Source: Syntrophorhabdus sp964528665 (GTDB taxonomy: Bacteria > Desulfobacterota > Syntrophorhabdia > Syntrophorhabdales > Syntrophorhabdaceae). From it: a DNA stretch of 64,000 nt. Both the position numbers and the translations under genes were made by a program. Shown piece after piece: positions 7,711 to 16,620 of the stretch; position 1 is the stretch's first letter; each line of letters opens with the position of its first letter. The notes under the pieces are model-generated. The model did no database searches. It was not told where the DNA came from and saw only the letters and a list, made by a program, of their open reading frames with translations. The DNA lies in contig CAZGTB010000006.1 in assembly GCA_964528665.1 (NCBI GenBank), positions 12,244-76,243 of the forward strand, written 5' to 3'.

Positions 7711-7717
7711 GTTAACT

Positions 7718-7760
7718 CTATGGGCCCAATAAACTCAATAAACCCAACAGACTCAATGAC
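7718..7760 (+). repeat. 9-base-period array over the aminotransferase start
   Basis: Units such as GCCCAATAA, ACTCAATAA and ACCCAACAG run from just before ATG 7720 to ATG 7756, both in frame. Confidence 0.8.
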
Positions 7761-8961
7761 TCGTCGTTTTTACAGTCTTCCCCCTGCCGGCAATAAGATT
7801 CCTTTCTCCCTGATCTTTCGTGTAATGATGCACGGTAATCGTAATGGCGGGCTGGAGAAATCAGAATTACTGAAAAAGATTATAGGCGATGCACACCTGT
7901 TGTACCTCTCCTCCGGTCGAGCTGCACTGTGGCTTATCCTCAAAGCCCTTTCATCATTGCATCCAAGCCGGCATAAAGTTATCATTCCCGCGTATACCTG
8001 TCCCGCCCTTGCTTCCGCGGTCTTGAAAGCTGGTCTGACACCTGTCCTTTGTGATATCAATTTGGATGATTTTGGTTATTTTCAAGGTGATTTGGAGAAT
8101 CTGATAGATGAAGATACTCTTGCCGTTATAGTTGTCCACCTCTTTGGTTTTCCTGCTAACATTAACGCGGTGACTCAGCTATGCCGTAAACACGATGTCT
8201 TTGTTGCTGAAGATGCCGCACAGGCATTTGGGAACGAACAGCCCGAGATGGGCACCAAATTAGGTCTTATCAGTGACGCTGGTTTTTTTAGTTTTGGCCG
8301 TGGCAAGCCAGTCAGCGCGCTCCATGGTGGGCTTATAGCAACCAGGTCAAGTATGATATACGATAAATACCTGGAAACGTATCACAGCATTGACCACTCT
8401 TCCACTTCGGAAAATCTCACATATCTTGCCCAACTGGGCTGCTACAGCATCTTCTCAAACCCGTCATTATACTGGATCCCTCAAGGGATGCCCTTTCTGC
8501 ACCTGGGTGAGACCATTTTTCAGCCCGACTTTCCCGTATCAAAAGGTTCTGATATCGCATCCGGCATTGCCGAAACATTACTGGAAAACTTTGAAGATGA
8601 TAAAAAAAGCAGAATGGAGAAAACGCAATGGTACAACGAGAACCTTCCGAAAACGACCGTGGTCAGCAGACTATCCTCCACGGCATATCCGCTTCTCAGG
8701 TATCCATTGATAACGAAGGATACAGCGTATAGAAATGCCCTTCTGAAAGGGCTCAACTCAATAGGTATAAGCGGGGCACTTTTCTACCCCTGCCCATTAA
8801 ACGAGCTTGATGGTTTGCGAGAAGTACTAAGCGACCATAAGCCGTACATTAATGCAAAAAACCTCTCTGAAAGATTAATCACCCTACCCGTCCACGAAAG
8901 CGTAACCCTGCATGATATGAACAACATCAAATCCGTCATCGAGAACGCTCTGGTAATATGA
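7720..8961 (+). CDS. DegT/DnrJ/EryC1/StrS-family PLP aminotransferase
   Basis: The 413-residue protein has the fold type I sugar aminotransferase layout: LYLSSGRAALWL (PLP-phosphate binding), YTCPALASAVLKAG, AEDAAQAFG with the pyridine-nitrogen Asp165, and the Schiff-base Lys196 in SFGRGKPVSALHGG. It transfers an amino group to a keto-sugar nucleotide, or acts on a related acceptor. It sits between a deacetylase and a FemAB-like protein as in XrtA-type loci. M13 (7756, MTRRFYSLPPAGN) is a more natural start, because residues 1-12 are translated array. No SD precedes either ATG. Confidence 0.85.
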   Translation: MGPINSINPTDSMTRRFYSLPPAGNKIPFSLIFRVMMHGNRNGGLEKSELLKKIIGDAHLLYLSSGRAALWLILKALSSLHPSRHKVIIPAYTCPALASAVLKAGLTPVLCDINLDDFGYFQGDLENLIDEDTLAVIVVHLFGFPANINAVTQLCRKHDVFVAEDAAQAFGNEQPEMGTKLGLISDAGFFSFGRGKPVSALHGGLIATRSSMIYDKYLETYHSIDHSSTSENLTYLAQLGCYSIFSNPSLYWIPQGMPFLHLGETIFQPDFPVSKGSDIASGIAETLLENFEDDKKSRMEKTQWYNENLPKTTVVSRLSSTAYPLLRYPLITKDTAYRNALLKGLNSIGISGALFYPCPLNELDGLREVLSDHKPYINAKNLSERLITLPVHESVTLHDMNNIKSVIENALVI

Positions 8962-8979
8962 CGCCAACAAACTATATTA

Positions 8980-9246
8980 TTTACCACCCACTCTCCCGTT
9001 GGGACGGGATCGTTCGAGACACAGAGCACACAGAGAAAAGCAAGTATGATAGTGACTAGGATTCTGAGACTACCGAATCCAGGTCACGCTCCAGCGGGCC
9101 CTTGGCGCAGTTGAAACTTTTTTCAGCTACCCGCAGGGTGAGTTGTTTGAGCAGAATTCTGATTTCTCCAATTCTGCTCAACATCATGGATTTCCTCTGC
9201 GTTCTCTGCGTACTTGAAGGAGCGCATGCGACTGGGCGAGAGACAA
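8980..9246 (+). repeat. CGCAGAG-type structured element, copy E3
   Basis: Left end TTACCACCCACTCTCCCGTTGGGACGGGATCGTTCGAGACACAGAG; right end CTGCGTTCTCTGCGTACTTG..GACTGGGCGAGAGAC. Internal stems: GGATTC (9059-9064) with GAATCC (9075-9080), a compensated version of the GAATTC/GAATTC stem in E1, and a perfect 12 bp stem at 9147-9158/9170-9181. With the following array it fills the gap before the FemAB-like gene. Confidence 0.8.
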
Positions 9247-9309
9247 ATATTATCTCTCAGCTACGAGCATTCACTTTTGAACGCTATGCTCTATGCCCTA
9301 TGCGAGCTT

Positions 9310-9403
9310 GAATTCAACAAACCCTAAAAACCTAATAAACACAAGAAACCCTGTAAACATCGTCACCCAATGACCCAATAGACTCGACGACCCAACAGAC
9401 CCT
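9310..9403 (+). repeat. 9-base-period array ending at a start codon
   Basis: About ten units (AACAAACCC, AATAGACTC, GACCCAACA) lead directly to ACCCTATGACA, whose ATG is the start of the FemAB-like gene. No SD is present. Confidence 0.8.
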
Positions 9404-10438
9404 ATGACAATTCGCCTCTATACCGAAACCGACCATGACCCTTGGAACACATATGTCATGAACTCCGAGGAAGCAAGTTGTTACCACCTCATAGATTGGA
9501 AAAGCGTTATCGAAAAGACCTTTCAGCATAAAACCTATTACCTTTTGTCTGAAGATTTACAGGGTAGAATTAACGGTATACTCCCTCTCGTTCAACTCAA
9601 AAGCCTCCTCTTCGGCAATTATGGCGTTTCTCTTCCATTCTTCAACTATGGCGGTGTTTGTGCAGACGACAGCACTATTCGTGACAAATTACTAAATGAG
9701 GCAGCCAATATCGCTCGATCGCAGAAAATGAAACATGTCGAGTTGAGGCATGTTCGAAACTCAGAAAATGGTCTTGCCGTTAAGACATCAAAAGTCTCTA
9801 TGAGATTAACACTTCCCAATAGCTCAGAAAGCCTTTGGAATTCCTTTCCTTCGAAATTAAGAAGTCAGGTTAAGAGACCCACCAAAGAAGGAATGCACAC
9901 AAAGGTGGGCAAGCAAGAAAAACTGAATAGTTTTTACTCAGTATTCTCTGTCAACATGAGAGACTTGGGTACACCAGTGTATTCAAGAACGTTCTTTCAA
10001 AATATTCTTGCCGCATTTCCCAACAATACCTGGATTGCGACTGTATATGCTAAAGATCACCTCCCCGTAGCATCCGGATTTATTCTGGGATTCAAAGATA
10101 CATTGGAAATCCCCTGGGCCTCATCTTTGCGAGATCACAACAAATATAGTCCGAATAATCTCTTGTACTGGAGTGTGCTTGAATTTGCTTGCAACGAAGG
10201 GTACAAAGTTTTTGACTTTGGTCGTTCCACGCCGGATGAAGGGACATACAAGTTCAAGGAGCAATGGGGTGCAAAACCAACCCAGCTTTACTGGCATTAC
10301 TGGATGCGCAATGGAGGATCGCTGCCGGAACTTAACCCACATAACCCAAAGTATAAATTAGCCATCAAGTTTTGGCAGAAGCTGCCCTTGAGTCTAACGA
10401 AGCTAATAGGCCCCTCAATAGTAAAAAATCTGCCATAA
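9404..10438 (+). CDS. FemAB-like GNAT-fold protein, XrtA/PEP-CTERM system-associated
   Basis: The 344-residue protein shows the FemAB/GNAT pattern: SCYHLIDWKSVIEKTFQHKTYYL, LPFFNYGGVCAD, a KLRSQVKRPTKEG basic block, and VFDFGRSTPDEGTYKFKEQWGAKP near the C-terminus, which is highly typical of the XrtA-associated FemAB subfamily. FemAB proteins transfer amino acids or acyl groups; this subfamily's substrate is unknown. It is cytoplasmic by lack of a signal. The start lies at the very end of a 9-base array, without SD. Confidence 0.85.
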   Translation: MTIRLYTETDHDPWNTYVMNSEEASCYHLIDWKSVIEKTFQHKTYYLLSEDLQGRINGILPLVQLKSLLFGNYGVSLPFFNYGGVCADDSTIRDKLLNEAANIARSQKMKHVELRHVRNSENGLAVKTSKVSMRLTLPNSSESLWNSFPSKLRSQVKRPTKEGMHTKVGKQEKLNSFYSVFSVNMRDLGTPVYSRTFFQNILAAFPNNTWIATVYAKDHLPVASGFILGFKDTLEIPWASSLRDHNKYSPNNLLYWSVLEFACNEGYKVFDFGRSTPDEGTYKFKEQWGAKPTQLYWHYWMRNGGSLPELNPHNPKYKLAIKFWQKLPLSLTKLIGPSIVKNLP

Positions 10439-10563
10439 ACACTAGGAACACAAGCAACCCTATGAACTCAATAAACTCAACAAACTTATTGACCCAACAG
10501 ACCCAATAGACTTATAAGTGACTCAACAAACCCAAGTAATTCAAATAACTCAAGCAACCCAAG
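10436..10563 (+). repeat. 9-base-period array, longest copy, ending at a start codon
   Basis: About 125 bases of AACTCAATA, AACCCAAGT and GACCCAACA units fill the gap between the FemAB-like gene and the GT2 gene and stop two bases before ATG 10565. It marks the left edge of the nearly repeat-free block that follows. Confidence 0.8.
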
Positions 10564-10564
10564 T

Positions 10565-11608
10565 ATGAAAAATAGCAAAGATTTAGTCAGCGTAATCATT
10601 CCAACATATAACCGCGCCCAGATTTGCAAGATTGCAGTAGAGTCTGTTCTGTGTCAGACACATGATAATGTTGAAGTTGTGGTGGTGGATGATGGATCCA
10701 AGGATAACACTCGAGAGGTCATTGCCGGGTTAGATGATCGTGTCAAATACATATACCAGCCGAATGCGGGAGTATCTGCTGCCAGGAATACGGCCTTGGA
10801 GGCTGCCACAGGGGACTATGTCGCCTTCCTCGATAGCGACGACATGTGGCTGCCGTGGAAACTTGAGGCACAACTCAGCGTCCTTTGTGCCTTTCCAGAA
10901 GCGGGCATGGTGTGGACAGACATGATCGCAGTTGACGAAAATGATACAATTCTTCATGAGTCTTATTTGAAAAAAATGTATGCGGCGTATACATACTTCG
11001 ACCGTGAGACACACTTCCGAGAGAGTCGGACCCTCTCCAATTTATGGGAAGGATGCCCCAGCGTTTACTCGGATAGGAAATGCTATTCGGGCAACATTTT
11101 CTCATGGATGTTCATGGGTAATCTTGTACATACATCGACAGCTTTGCTCAGACGGGACCGCCAGAAAAAGGTAGGCCTTTTCGACGTGGGTCTCATCAAA
11201 AGTGGCGAAGACTTCGATTTCCACTTTCGCACTTGCAGAGAAGGGGATGTGGCCTACATCGATGTTCCATCAATCAAATATCAGGTTGGAGCAGCGGACC
11301 AACTCACGCAGCCCGAGCACATGGTCTGGGTTGCTCGTAACAATCTGAAGACTGTGTCCAAAATGCTTTTAGTTGCCAAAGATGAAATTGCCCTCCCGAA
11401 GAAAATGATCCGGAAGAGACTGGCACAGTCCCACGAGTGGGTTGGTCTGACGGAGTTTACCAGGGATCGTGCAAGGGCTCGAATTCATTTGATGAAAAGT
11501 CTTACCCTCTCACCCTTACGAAAGAAGGCGCTGGTTTTCCTGCTCCTTTCTTTTTTCCCCCGGGCAGTTTTTGAGAGACTGAATAAAGCCAGACGGAAGA
11601 AAAGGTAA
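10565..11608 (+). CDS. Family 2 glycosyltransferase
   Basis: The 347-residue protein has a GT-A fold N-terminus: VSVIIPTYNRAQICKIAVESVL, VVVDDGSKDNT, NAGVSAARNTALEAATGDYVAFLDSDD (the DxD-like metal site) and a KLEAQL helix. It transfers a sugar from a nucleotide donor to a growing glycan in the cytoplasm. A basic C-terminal stretch may contact the membrane; no clear TM segments. It is the first gene of the compact 10.6-18 kb block. There is no SD, as the array lies immediately upstream. Confidence 0.85.
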   Translation: MKNSKDLVSVIIPTYNRAQICKIAVESVLCQTHDNVEVVVVDDGSKDNTREVIAGLDDRVKYIYQPNAGVSAARNTALEAATGDYVAFLDSDDMWLPWKLEAQLSVLCAFPEAGMVWTDMIAVDENDTILHESYLKKMYAAYTYFDRETHFRESRTLSNLWEGCPSVYSDRKCYSGNIFSWMFMGNLVHTSTALLRRDRQKKVGLFDVGLIKSGEDFDFHFRTCREGDVAYIDVPSIKYQVGAADQLTQPEHMVWVARNNLKTVSKMLLVAKDEIALPKKMIRKRLAQSHEWVGLTEFTRDRARARIHLMKSLTLSPLRKKALVFLLLSFFPRAVFERLNKARRKKR

Positions 11609-11642
11609 GTGGAATCCACCAGTGATCTAAGCAAGGAGGCAT

Positions 11643-12728
11643 ATGGGAAATTATCATATATCCGTCGTCGATTCCTTTGAGCAATGGGAAGCACTTCGGA
11701 TGGAATGGAATGACTTACTCGGGAAATCCGCTTCGAACAATGTTTTTCTGACCTGGGAATGGCAGCATTCTTGGGCAGAGTGTTTTCTTGGTGATAAAAG
11801 AGAACTCTTCATTCTGGTTGTTTACTCGGGCAACGAGATCGTGGGCATCGCTCCCTGGTACCGGTATCAGCTTGGTAAAGGACTATTTAGCGCCCGTCAG
11901 ATAGAGTTCCTGGGTACACCTGAGGCTGGCTCCGACTATCTTGATGTGTTTATGAAGAAAGGAAGAGAGAAAGAGGTGACTCGATGCCTCCATGACTTCC
12001 TTCTGGGAGATGCTGCCGCCCGGTGGGACCGACTGCGATTACATGATATCCCATCTAACTCGCTGTTTCTATTGCATCTGCTTACGAGTATCAAACAAAG
12101 CGGCAAGTATGTTGCTGTGGAGGAAACCTCATTTTGTCCAATCGCGGTTTTGCCAGGGACAGAGGATGAGTTCTTCGCGGGCCTTTCTTCGAGAAGAGGG
12201 CAGCGATTCAGACAAGACTTGAGAACTTTAAATAAGCAAGATACCGTTAAACTTGTGACTTTTTCGTCGGATAATCTTGATGCGGCTCTTAAAGATTTCT
12301 TCGTCCTTTACACCGAAAAAGCGGGCTGGCCAGGCGAAGATCTCTATTACCTTATCGGTAAGTTTATTGAAAAGAGGGGGACAGAGAGTATACAGATTGA
12401 TTTTCTCGCAACAAGTGGAAGTTACATAGGAGGTTTACTGCACCTTCGGTTTCAGGACACTCTCTACATGTATCTTATGGCCATTGACAAATCTTACAAT
12501 GCAAAGGTCAGTGTTGGGAATCTCCTGGCAGGACTTTGTATAACCAATGCCATCCAGTCTGGCATCTCTTACTACGACTTTCTGAAAGGAATCGAGGATT
12601 ATAAATTCCACTGGTCAAATAACGGCAGGACATCAAAGAGCATCCTTTTCTCCCAGAGAAAACCTATTCCAGTTTATCTCACCCTTACAGACATGGCAAA
12701 AGATGCAGCAAAGTTAGTTCTGCGGTGA
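11643..12728 (+). CDS. CelD/BcsL-like GNAT acetyltransferase
   Basis: The 361-residue protein has the Acetyltransf_6 pattern: FEQWEALRMEWNDLLGKSASNNVFLTWEWQHSW at the start, IVGIAPWYRY, then a C-terminal GNAT half with GGLLHLRFQDTLYMYLMAIDKSYN and YYDFLKGIEDYKFHWSN. CelD-like proteins are found in cellulose and exopolysaccharide loci and are thought to acylate sugar or lipid intermediates. AAGGAGG is 5 bases before the ATG, a strong start in contrast to the array-fronted genes. Not clearly in the XrtA FemAB subfamily. Confidence 0.8.
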   Translation: MGNYHISVVDSFEQWEALRMEWNDLLGKSASNNVFLTWEWQHSWAECFLGDKRELFILVVYSGNEIVGIAPWYRYQLGKGLFSARQIEFLGTPEAGSDYLDVFMKKGREKEVTRCLHDFLLGDAAARWDRLRLHDIPSNSLFLLHLLTSIKQSGKYVAVEETSFCPIAVLPGTEDEFFAGLSSRRGQRFRQDLRTLNKQDTVKLVTFSSDNLDAALKDFFVLYTEKAGWPGEDLYYLIGKFIEKRGTESIQIDFLATSGSYIGGLLHLRFQDTLYMYLMAIDKSYNAKVSVGNLLAGLCITNAIQSGISYYDFLKGIEDYKFHWSNNGRTSKSILFSQRKPIPVYLTLTDMAKDAAKLVLR

Positions 12729-12756
12729 CAGCCATTTGTTCTAAAATGATATATTA

Positions 12757-13755
12757 ATGAAGCTTGTCGTTACTATAGATACCGAAGAGGATAACTGGGG
12801 CCAATACTACGGTTCTGATTACGATTTTGAAAACATCGAAAGAATTGGCGCCCTCCAGGGCTTGCTTGACCAATATGGGATTTTCCCCACGTACCTCGTT
12901 ACATATCCGGTGGCAACCAACGAGAAATCAGTCAAAATTCTCAAAAAAATACATGACAAAGGCAGGTGCGAAATTGGCATGCACTGCCACCCCTGGAATA
13001 CGCCGCCCCTTGAAGAAGAGAGGAGCGAAAGAAATAGTATGCTCTGCAACCTCCCGCCAGACCTCCAGTTCGCAAAAATGTTTACATTAGACAAGACAAT
13101 TCGTGAGAGGTTTTGCCTAGAACCAACATCATTTAGAGCGGGAAGGTGGGCGTACGGCGATAGTGTAGTACAAAACCTCGCGAAGCTAGACTATAGGGTC
13201 GACAGCTCGATTCTTCCTTTAACTGACTGGCGTATTAACTACGGACCTGACATGTCACGATATTCGGCCAAACCCTTCAGTCTTGCATCGATAGTGCGGG
13301 GTTGCCACAAAGTTGGCGTAGACCATGACAATTGTCCGTCGGAGGTGCCAGCAACAGTAGGCTTTCTTCAACCACACGAGTGGGTTCTTAATCATCTGTA
13401 CCAATTCATTGAGCACAAAGCCTTGATCCCGTTTCGATTAAAAGGCATATTACATAGGCTTCATCTATTGAACAAAGTGTGGCTCTCGCCTGAAATTTCG
13501 GACGCCAAATACTTGATTCGGCTTGCGGAGGTCATGATCGCACGGAAAGGGAGCAGAGTACTTAATTTGTTCTTTCACTCTACGACTCTGAAGCCTGGAG
13601 CAGGACCATTTGTTAGCAATATGCAAGATGACGAGGTTTTTTGGCAAAAGCTTAGAGAATTTTTCGGCTTTATCAAACAACGGGGCATTCAAACAATTGG
13701 GTTGACGGATTCAGCTTCAAACCTATCTGGCTCATCGACTTCAAGCGGAGACTGA
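12757..13755 (+). CDS. Polysaccharide deacetylase-like protein
   Basis: The 332-residue protein has TIDTEEDNWGQYY at its start (catalytic Asp pair position), CEIGMHCHPWNTPP with two histidines, SFRAGRWAYGD and LNLFFHSTTLKPG, all in the order seen in CE4-like deacetylases with a divergent layout. It probably deacetylates an amino sugar precursor. No signal peptide is visible. It is followed without gap by an acyltransferase (TGA then ATG), so deacetylation and re-acylation genes are coupled. Confidence 0.75.
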   Translation: MKLVVTIDTEEDNWGQYYGSDYDFENIERIGALQGLLDQYGIFPTYLVTYPVATNEKSVKILKKIHDKGRCEIGMHCHPWNTPPLEEERSERNSMLCNLPPDLQFAKMFTLDKTIRERFCLEPTSFRAGRWAYGDSVVQNLAKLDYRVDSSILPLTDWRINYGPDMSRYSAKPFSLASIVRGCHKVGVDHDNCPSEVPATVGFLQPHEWVLNHLYQFIEHKALIPFRLKGILHRLHLLNKVWLSPEISDAKYLIRLAEVMIARKGSRVLNLFFHSTTLKPGAGPFVSNMQDDEVFWQKLREFFGFIKQRGIQTIGLTDSASNLSGSSTSSGD

Positions 13756-14421
13756 ATGAGCAAAATTAAAGATCTATCCCCTAACAAATATTTTCGATGG
13801 ATCGTCGATATTGTGCAAAAAGTCCTCGAAAGACCGAGTAACGCCTGGCAAGTCATTGTGGCTCTTATACGCGGTACACTGTATATCATATTCTACCGAA
13901 TTGCAAAGAGAAGCGTCCAGATAAGGTTCCCTTTTTTTGCTTTTTATTCAGTGAACATATTGGGACCAGGCGTGGTCTCTATAGACAAGAATTGTTCAGT
14001 GGTTGCTAGCCTCTTTGATGGGTTGACCATCGCTACTCTATCGAATCAAGCAGTGGTGTCTATAGGAGGGCATTGCATCCTTGGCGGCGCTACCATCCGG
14101 TGCCGCAATCATATTGAGATCAAGGACAATGTTATGACTGCGAATACGCTCATCCAGGATGAATGGTTCTGTGAAGTAGAAGTTACCGAGCACCGGCAGG
14201 CTGCCATTGCAAGGCCTACAGCAATATCGATTGGCAGAAATGTATGGCTGTCACTTCGAACCTGTGTTTTGGGGGGGAGTATAATTGCGGAGGATTCTGT
14301 CGTTTCCGCAGGAGCAGTCACCTACGATTTTCGAGGACAAAGCTTCAGTCTGTTGAGCGGCAATCCGGTTTCAAAGTGTTTATCCATACAAAGTATTTTA
14401 AGGTTGGGTAGAAAAGCGTGA
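13756..14421 (+). CDS. Left-handed beta-helix (hexapeptide) acyltransferase
   Basis: The 221-residue protein has an N-terminal amphipathic part, then hexapeptide-like turns (ILGPGVVSIDKNCSVV, VVSIGGHCILGGATIRC, ISIGRNVWLSLRTCVLGGSIIAEDSVVSAGAV) and a GNPVSK end, as in WbbJ/WcaF-type O- or N-acetyltransferases. The catalytic His is likely in VTEHRQ. It should transfer acetyl from acetyl-CoA to a sugar. The start abuts the preceding stop, and its end overlaps the next gene by four bases. Confidence 0.8.
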   Translation: MSKIKDLSPNKYFRWIVDIVQKVLERPSNAWQVIVALIRGTLYIIFYRIAKRSVQIRFPFFAFYSVNILGPGVVSIDKNCSVVASLFDGLTIATLSNQAVVSIGGHCILGGATIRCRNHIEIKDNVMTANTLIQDEWFCEVEVTEHRQAAIARPTAISIGRNVWLSLRTCVLGGSIIAEDSVVSAGAVTYDFRGQSFSLLSGNPVSKCLSIQSILRLGRKA

Positions 14422-14978
14422 AAACCCTTGTAGCTACAATCAGGGGCATGTATTGTCGATTGAGGTACCGTTTGCTCAACAAAAATGTTGCTATTGGAAA
14501 GGCTTTCAGAGTTTATGGGAGACTTGAAATAAAAGGAAAAGGTAAGATACAAATAGGAGATAACTGTGTCATATCGGGAATACCGGGAGATAGGGGTCAG
14601 TTAGTGGCTTTGTATACCCACAATGCTCAGGCCGCGATAGTCATTGGAGACAACGTGAGGTTATATGGTGCCAAGTTAGGATGCTCGTACGAAATAGTGG
14701 TAGGCAATGAAGTTTTAATAGAGGAGTCAAGTATTTTGGATACTGACTTTCACTCACTTGACAAGGATAGACATGCAGTTATTGGTGAAGCAAAAGAAGT
14801 TTGCAGGGTAAATATCGGGAACGGCGTGCGCATAGGGGCAAGAAGCATAGTAATGAGGGGCGTAGCGATCGGAGACGACGCGACAGTTGGACCGGGTAGC
14901 ATTGTTAATCGGTCTTTACCGTCCGGGTGCCTCGCTTTAGGCAACCCGGTAAAGGTGATCGTCAAATCGAATAATTGA
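14418..14978 (+). CDS. Left-handed beta-helix (hexapeptide) acyltransferase
   Basis: The 186-residue protein starts at GTG overlapping the previous stop (GTGA). Hexapeptide repeats dominate (IEIKGKGKIQIGDNCVI, IVIGDNVRLYGAKLGC, VNIGNGVRIGARSIVMRGVAIGDDATVGPGSIV), ending in ALGNPVKVI. DTDFHSLDKDRH supplies the usual catalytic His. The tandem of two such enzymes suggests two acylation positions or substrates in the repeat unit. Confidence 0.85.
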   Translation: MKTLVATIRGMYCRLRYRLLNKNVAIGKAFRVYGRLEIKGKGKIQIGDNCVISGIPGDRGQLVALYTHNAQAAIVIGDNVRLYGAKLGCSYEIVVGNEVLIEESSILDTDFHSLDKDRHAVIGEAKEVCRVNIGNGVRIGARSIVMRGVAIGDDATVGPGSIVNRSLPSGCLALGNPVKVIVKSNN

Positions 14979-15012
14979 GCGTGTTACCAAAGCGCTCCAA
15001 GTACTAAATATC

Positions 15013-16545
15013 ATGAGCTATTCCAAAAAGATTCTCAAGAATGTTGTCTCGAACTGGGCCAATCTCGCTGTATCTCTGGCTATATCTTTCTTTCTTGCCC
15101 CTTTTATTTTACACAAGATCGGCAATGTTTACTTCGGCGTGTGGGCTCTCGTTACTCAGATCACCGGATATCTCTGGTTGCTGGATTTTGGCGTGAGGGA
15201 ATCCGTTGTAAAGTACGTGGCGGAATATCATGGCAAAAAGAACGATAGGATGTTGAATAATGTTATCAATGCATCTCTGAAAATTTATGTTGTGATTTGT
15301 TTTGCATGTATAGCAGCCACTCTTATCCTTTCTGGCCTTTTTCCCTTTATTTTCAGTGTGTCGCAGGAAACGATCCCTGTTGCGCGTGTTGTAGTAATTA
15401 TTGTCGGCCTTGATATTTCTCAGGCTTTTGTTTTTAACGTGTTCCTTGGTGTCTTAATGGGTCTTCAACGATTTGATCTCTTCAGCAAAGTCTCCATTAT
15501 GCTTTCTATTGCCAGGGCTATTATTACTATTGTCTTTTTAAACCTTGGCCATGGCTTGGTAACAATATGTCTGATTCAACTGTTTTGTAACGGTTGCATG
15601 AATATCGTATTATATACTATTTCTAGGAGACTGCTTCCCTTCAATTTGGGGCTTCGAATATATGGTGGAGGAAAAGATGTTTACAGAATCCTCGCAAATT
15701 ACAGTTTTTTTGCTTTCCTCAACAGCGTATGCCAACAGATTATCTTCTATGGTGCTAATTTTATTATTGCCATCTTTCTACCCGTATCCTCGGTAACCTT
15801 TTTTGCCATAGCCGCTACCCTCATCGAGTATATGAAAAAAGTCATATGGGCTGGAACCCAGGTCTTCAACCCCCTGATTAGCGAACTTGATGCCAAGAAT
15901 GAGTCTTCCAAGATCCCCATGGTATTGGTGCAAGGAACAAAATTGTCCCTCCTTCTCGGCTTTCCTGTCGCCACGGTTTATTTTTTCATGGGAAAGCAGT
16001 TCATTGGACTTTGGGTGGGTTTTGAATATTCAGCCATCACGGGGAGTGTTCTTGCCATTCTAACAGTTATGACGCTGTTTTCGCTCCCCCATTATACCAT
16101 CAGTGGAATTCTTATGGGGCTTAACAAACACCGGATCATAGCGTATTGTCGTGTGTTTGAGGCAATAGCAAATATCGGACTAAGTATCTTGTTGATAAGA
16201 CACTTTGGTATTATTGGTGTTGCGTTGGGGACAGCAATTCCCCATATGGTTATGGTGATTTTTGTCCTTCCGGTTATTGCCTCGAGAATCGTAAATATGT
16301 CGCTTTCAGAGTACGTGAGACACTCATATTATGGCCCCCTGCTCGCCGGGGTGCCATTTGCTATTGCGTGTTTTTTAGCGACGTTCCTTTATACGCCACA
16401 CTCATTGTTGGCGTTACTTTGCGAAGTCATAGTTCTATTCCCTATTAATGCTATAGGGATTTGGTTTGTGGCCCTCACAAAACAGGAACGAAGATCTTGT
16501 AAAGAGAGGTTGTCTGTGTTTGTTCCTGTAACCTTAGGACGGTGA
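15013..16545 (+). CDS. Wzx-like polysaccharide flippase (MOP superfamily)
   Basis: The 510-residue integral membrane protein has about 12-14 hydrophobic segments and the typical start KKILKNVVSNWANLAVSLAISFFLAPFILHKIG..GVWALVTQITGYLWLLDFGV, matching Polysacc_synt/Wzx proteins. It translocates undecaprenyl-linked repeat units from the cytoplasmic to the periplasmic face. Its position just before the polymerase/ligase-like gene fits a Wzx/Wzy-type pathway. Confidence 0.85.
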   Translation: MSYSKKILKNVVSNWANLAVSLAISFFLAPFILHKIGNVYFGVWALVTQITGYLWLLDFGVRESVVKYVAEYHGKKNDRMLNNVINASLKIYVVICFACIAATLILSGLFPFIFSVSQETIPVARVVVIIVGLDISQAFVFNVFLGVLMGLQRFDLFSKVSIMLSIARAIITIVFLNLGHGLVTICLIQLFCNGCMNIVLYTISRRLLPFNLGLRIYGGGKDVYRILANYSFFAFLNSVCQQIIFYGANFIIAIFLPVSSVTFFAIAATLIEYMKKVIWAGTQVFNPLISELDAKNESSKIPMVLVQGTKLSLLLGFPVATVYFFMGKQFIGLWVGFEYSAITGSVLAILTVMTLFSLPHYTISGILMGLNKHRIIAYCRVFEAIANIGLSILLIRHFGIIGVALGTAIPHMVMVIFVLPVIASRIVNMSLSEYVRHSYYGPLLAGVPFAIACFLATFLYTPHSLLALLCEVIVLFPINAIGIWFVALTKQERRSCKERLSVFVPVTLGR

Positions 16546-16620
16546 CCTTTCCCAAAGGACACGTAAGTTATCCTAAGAGTACCTTTTCTTATATCTAGTC
16601 AATACGGAAATCGGAAAAAG

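Noticed and set aside
1645..10563. 9-base arrays as genuine repetitive proteins
   Set aside because: Frames through arrays are short, vary between copies, and are mostly intergenic; only the stretches joined to real genes are translated.
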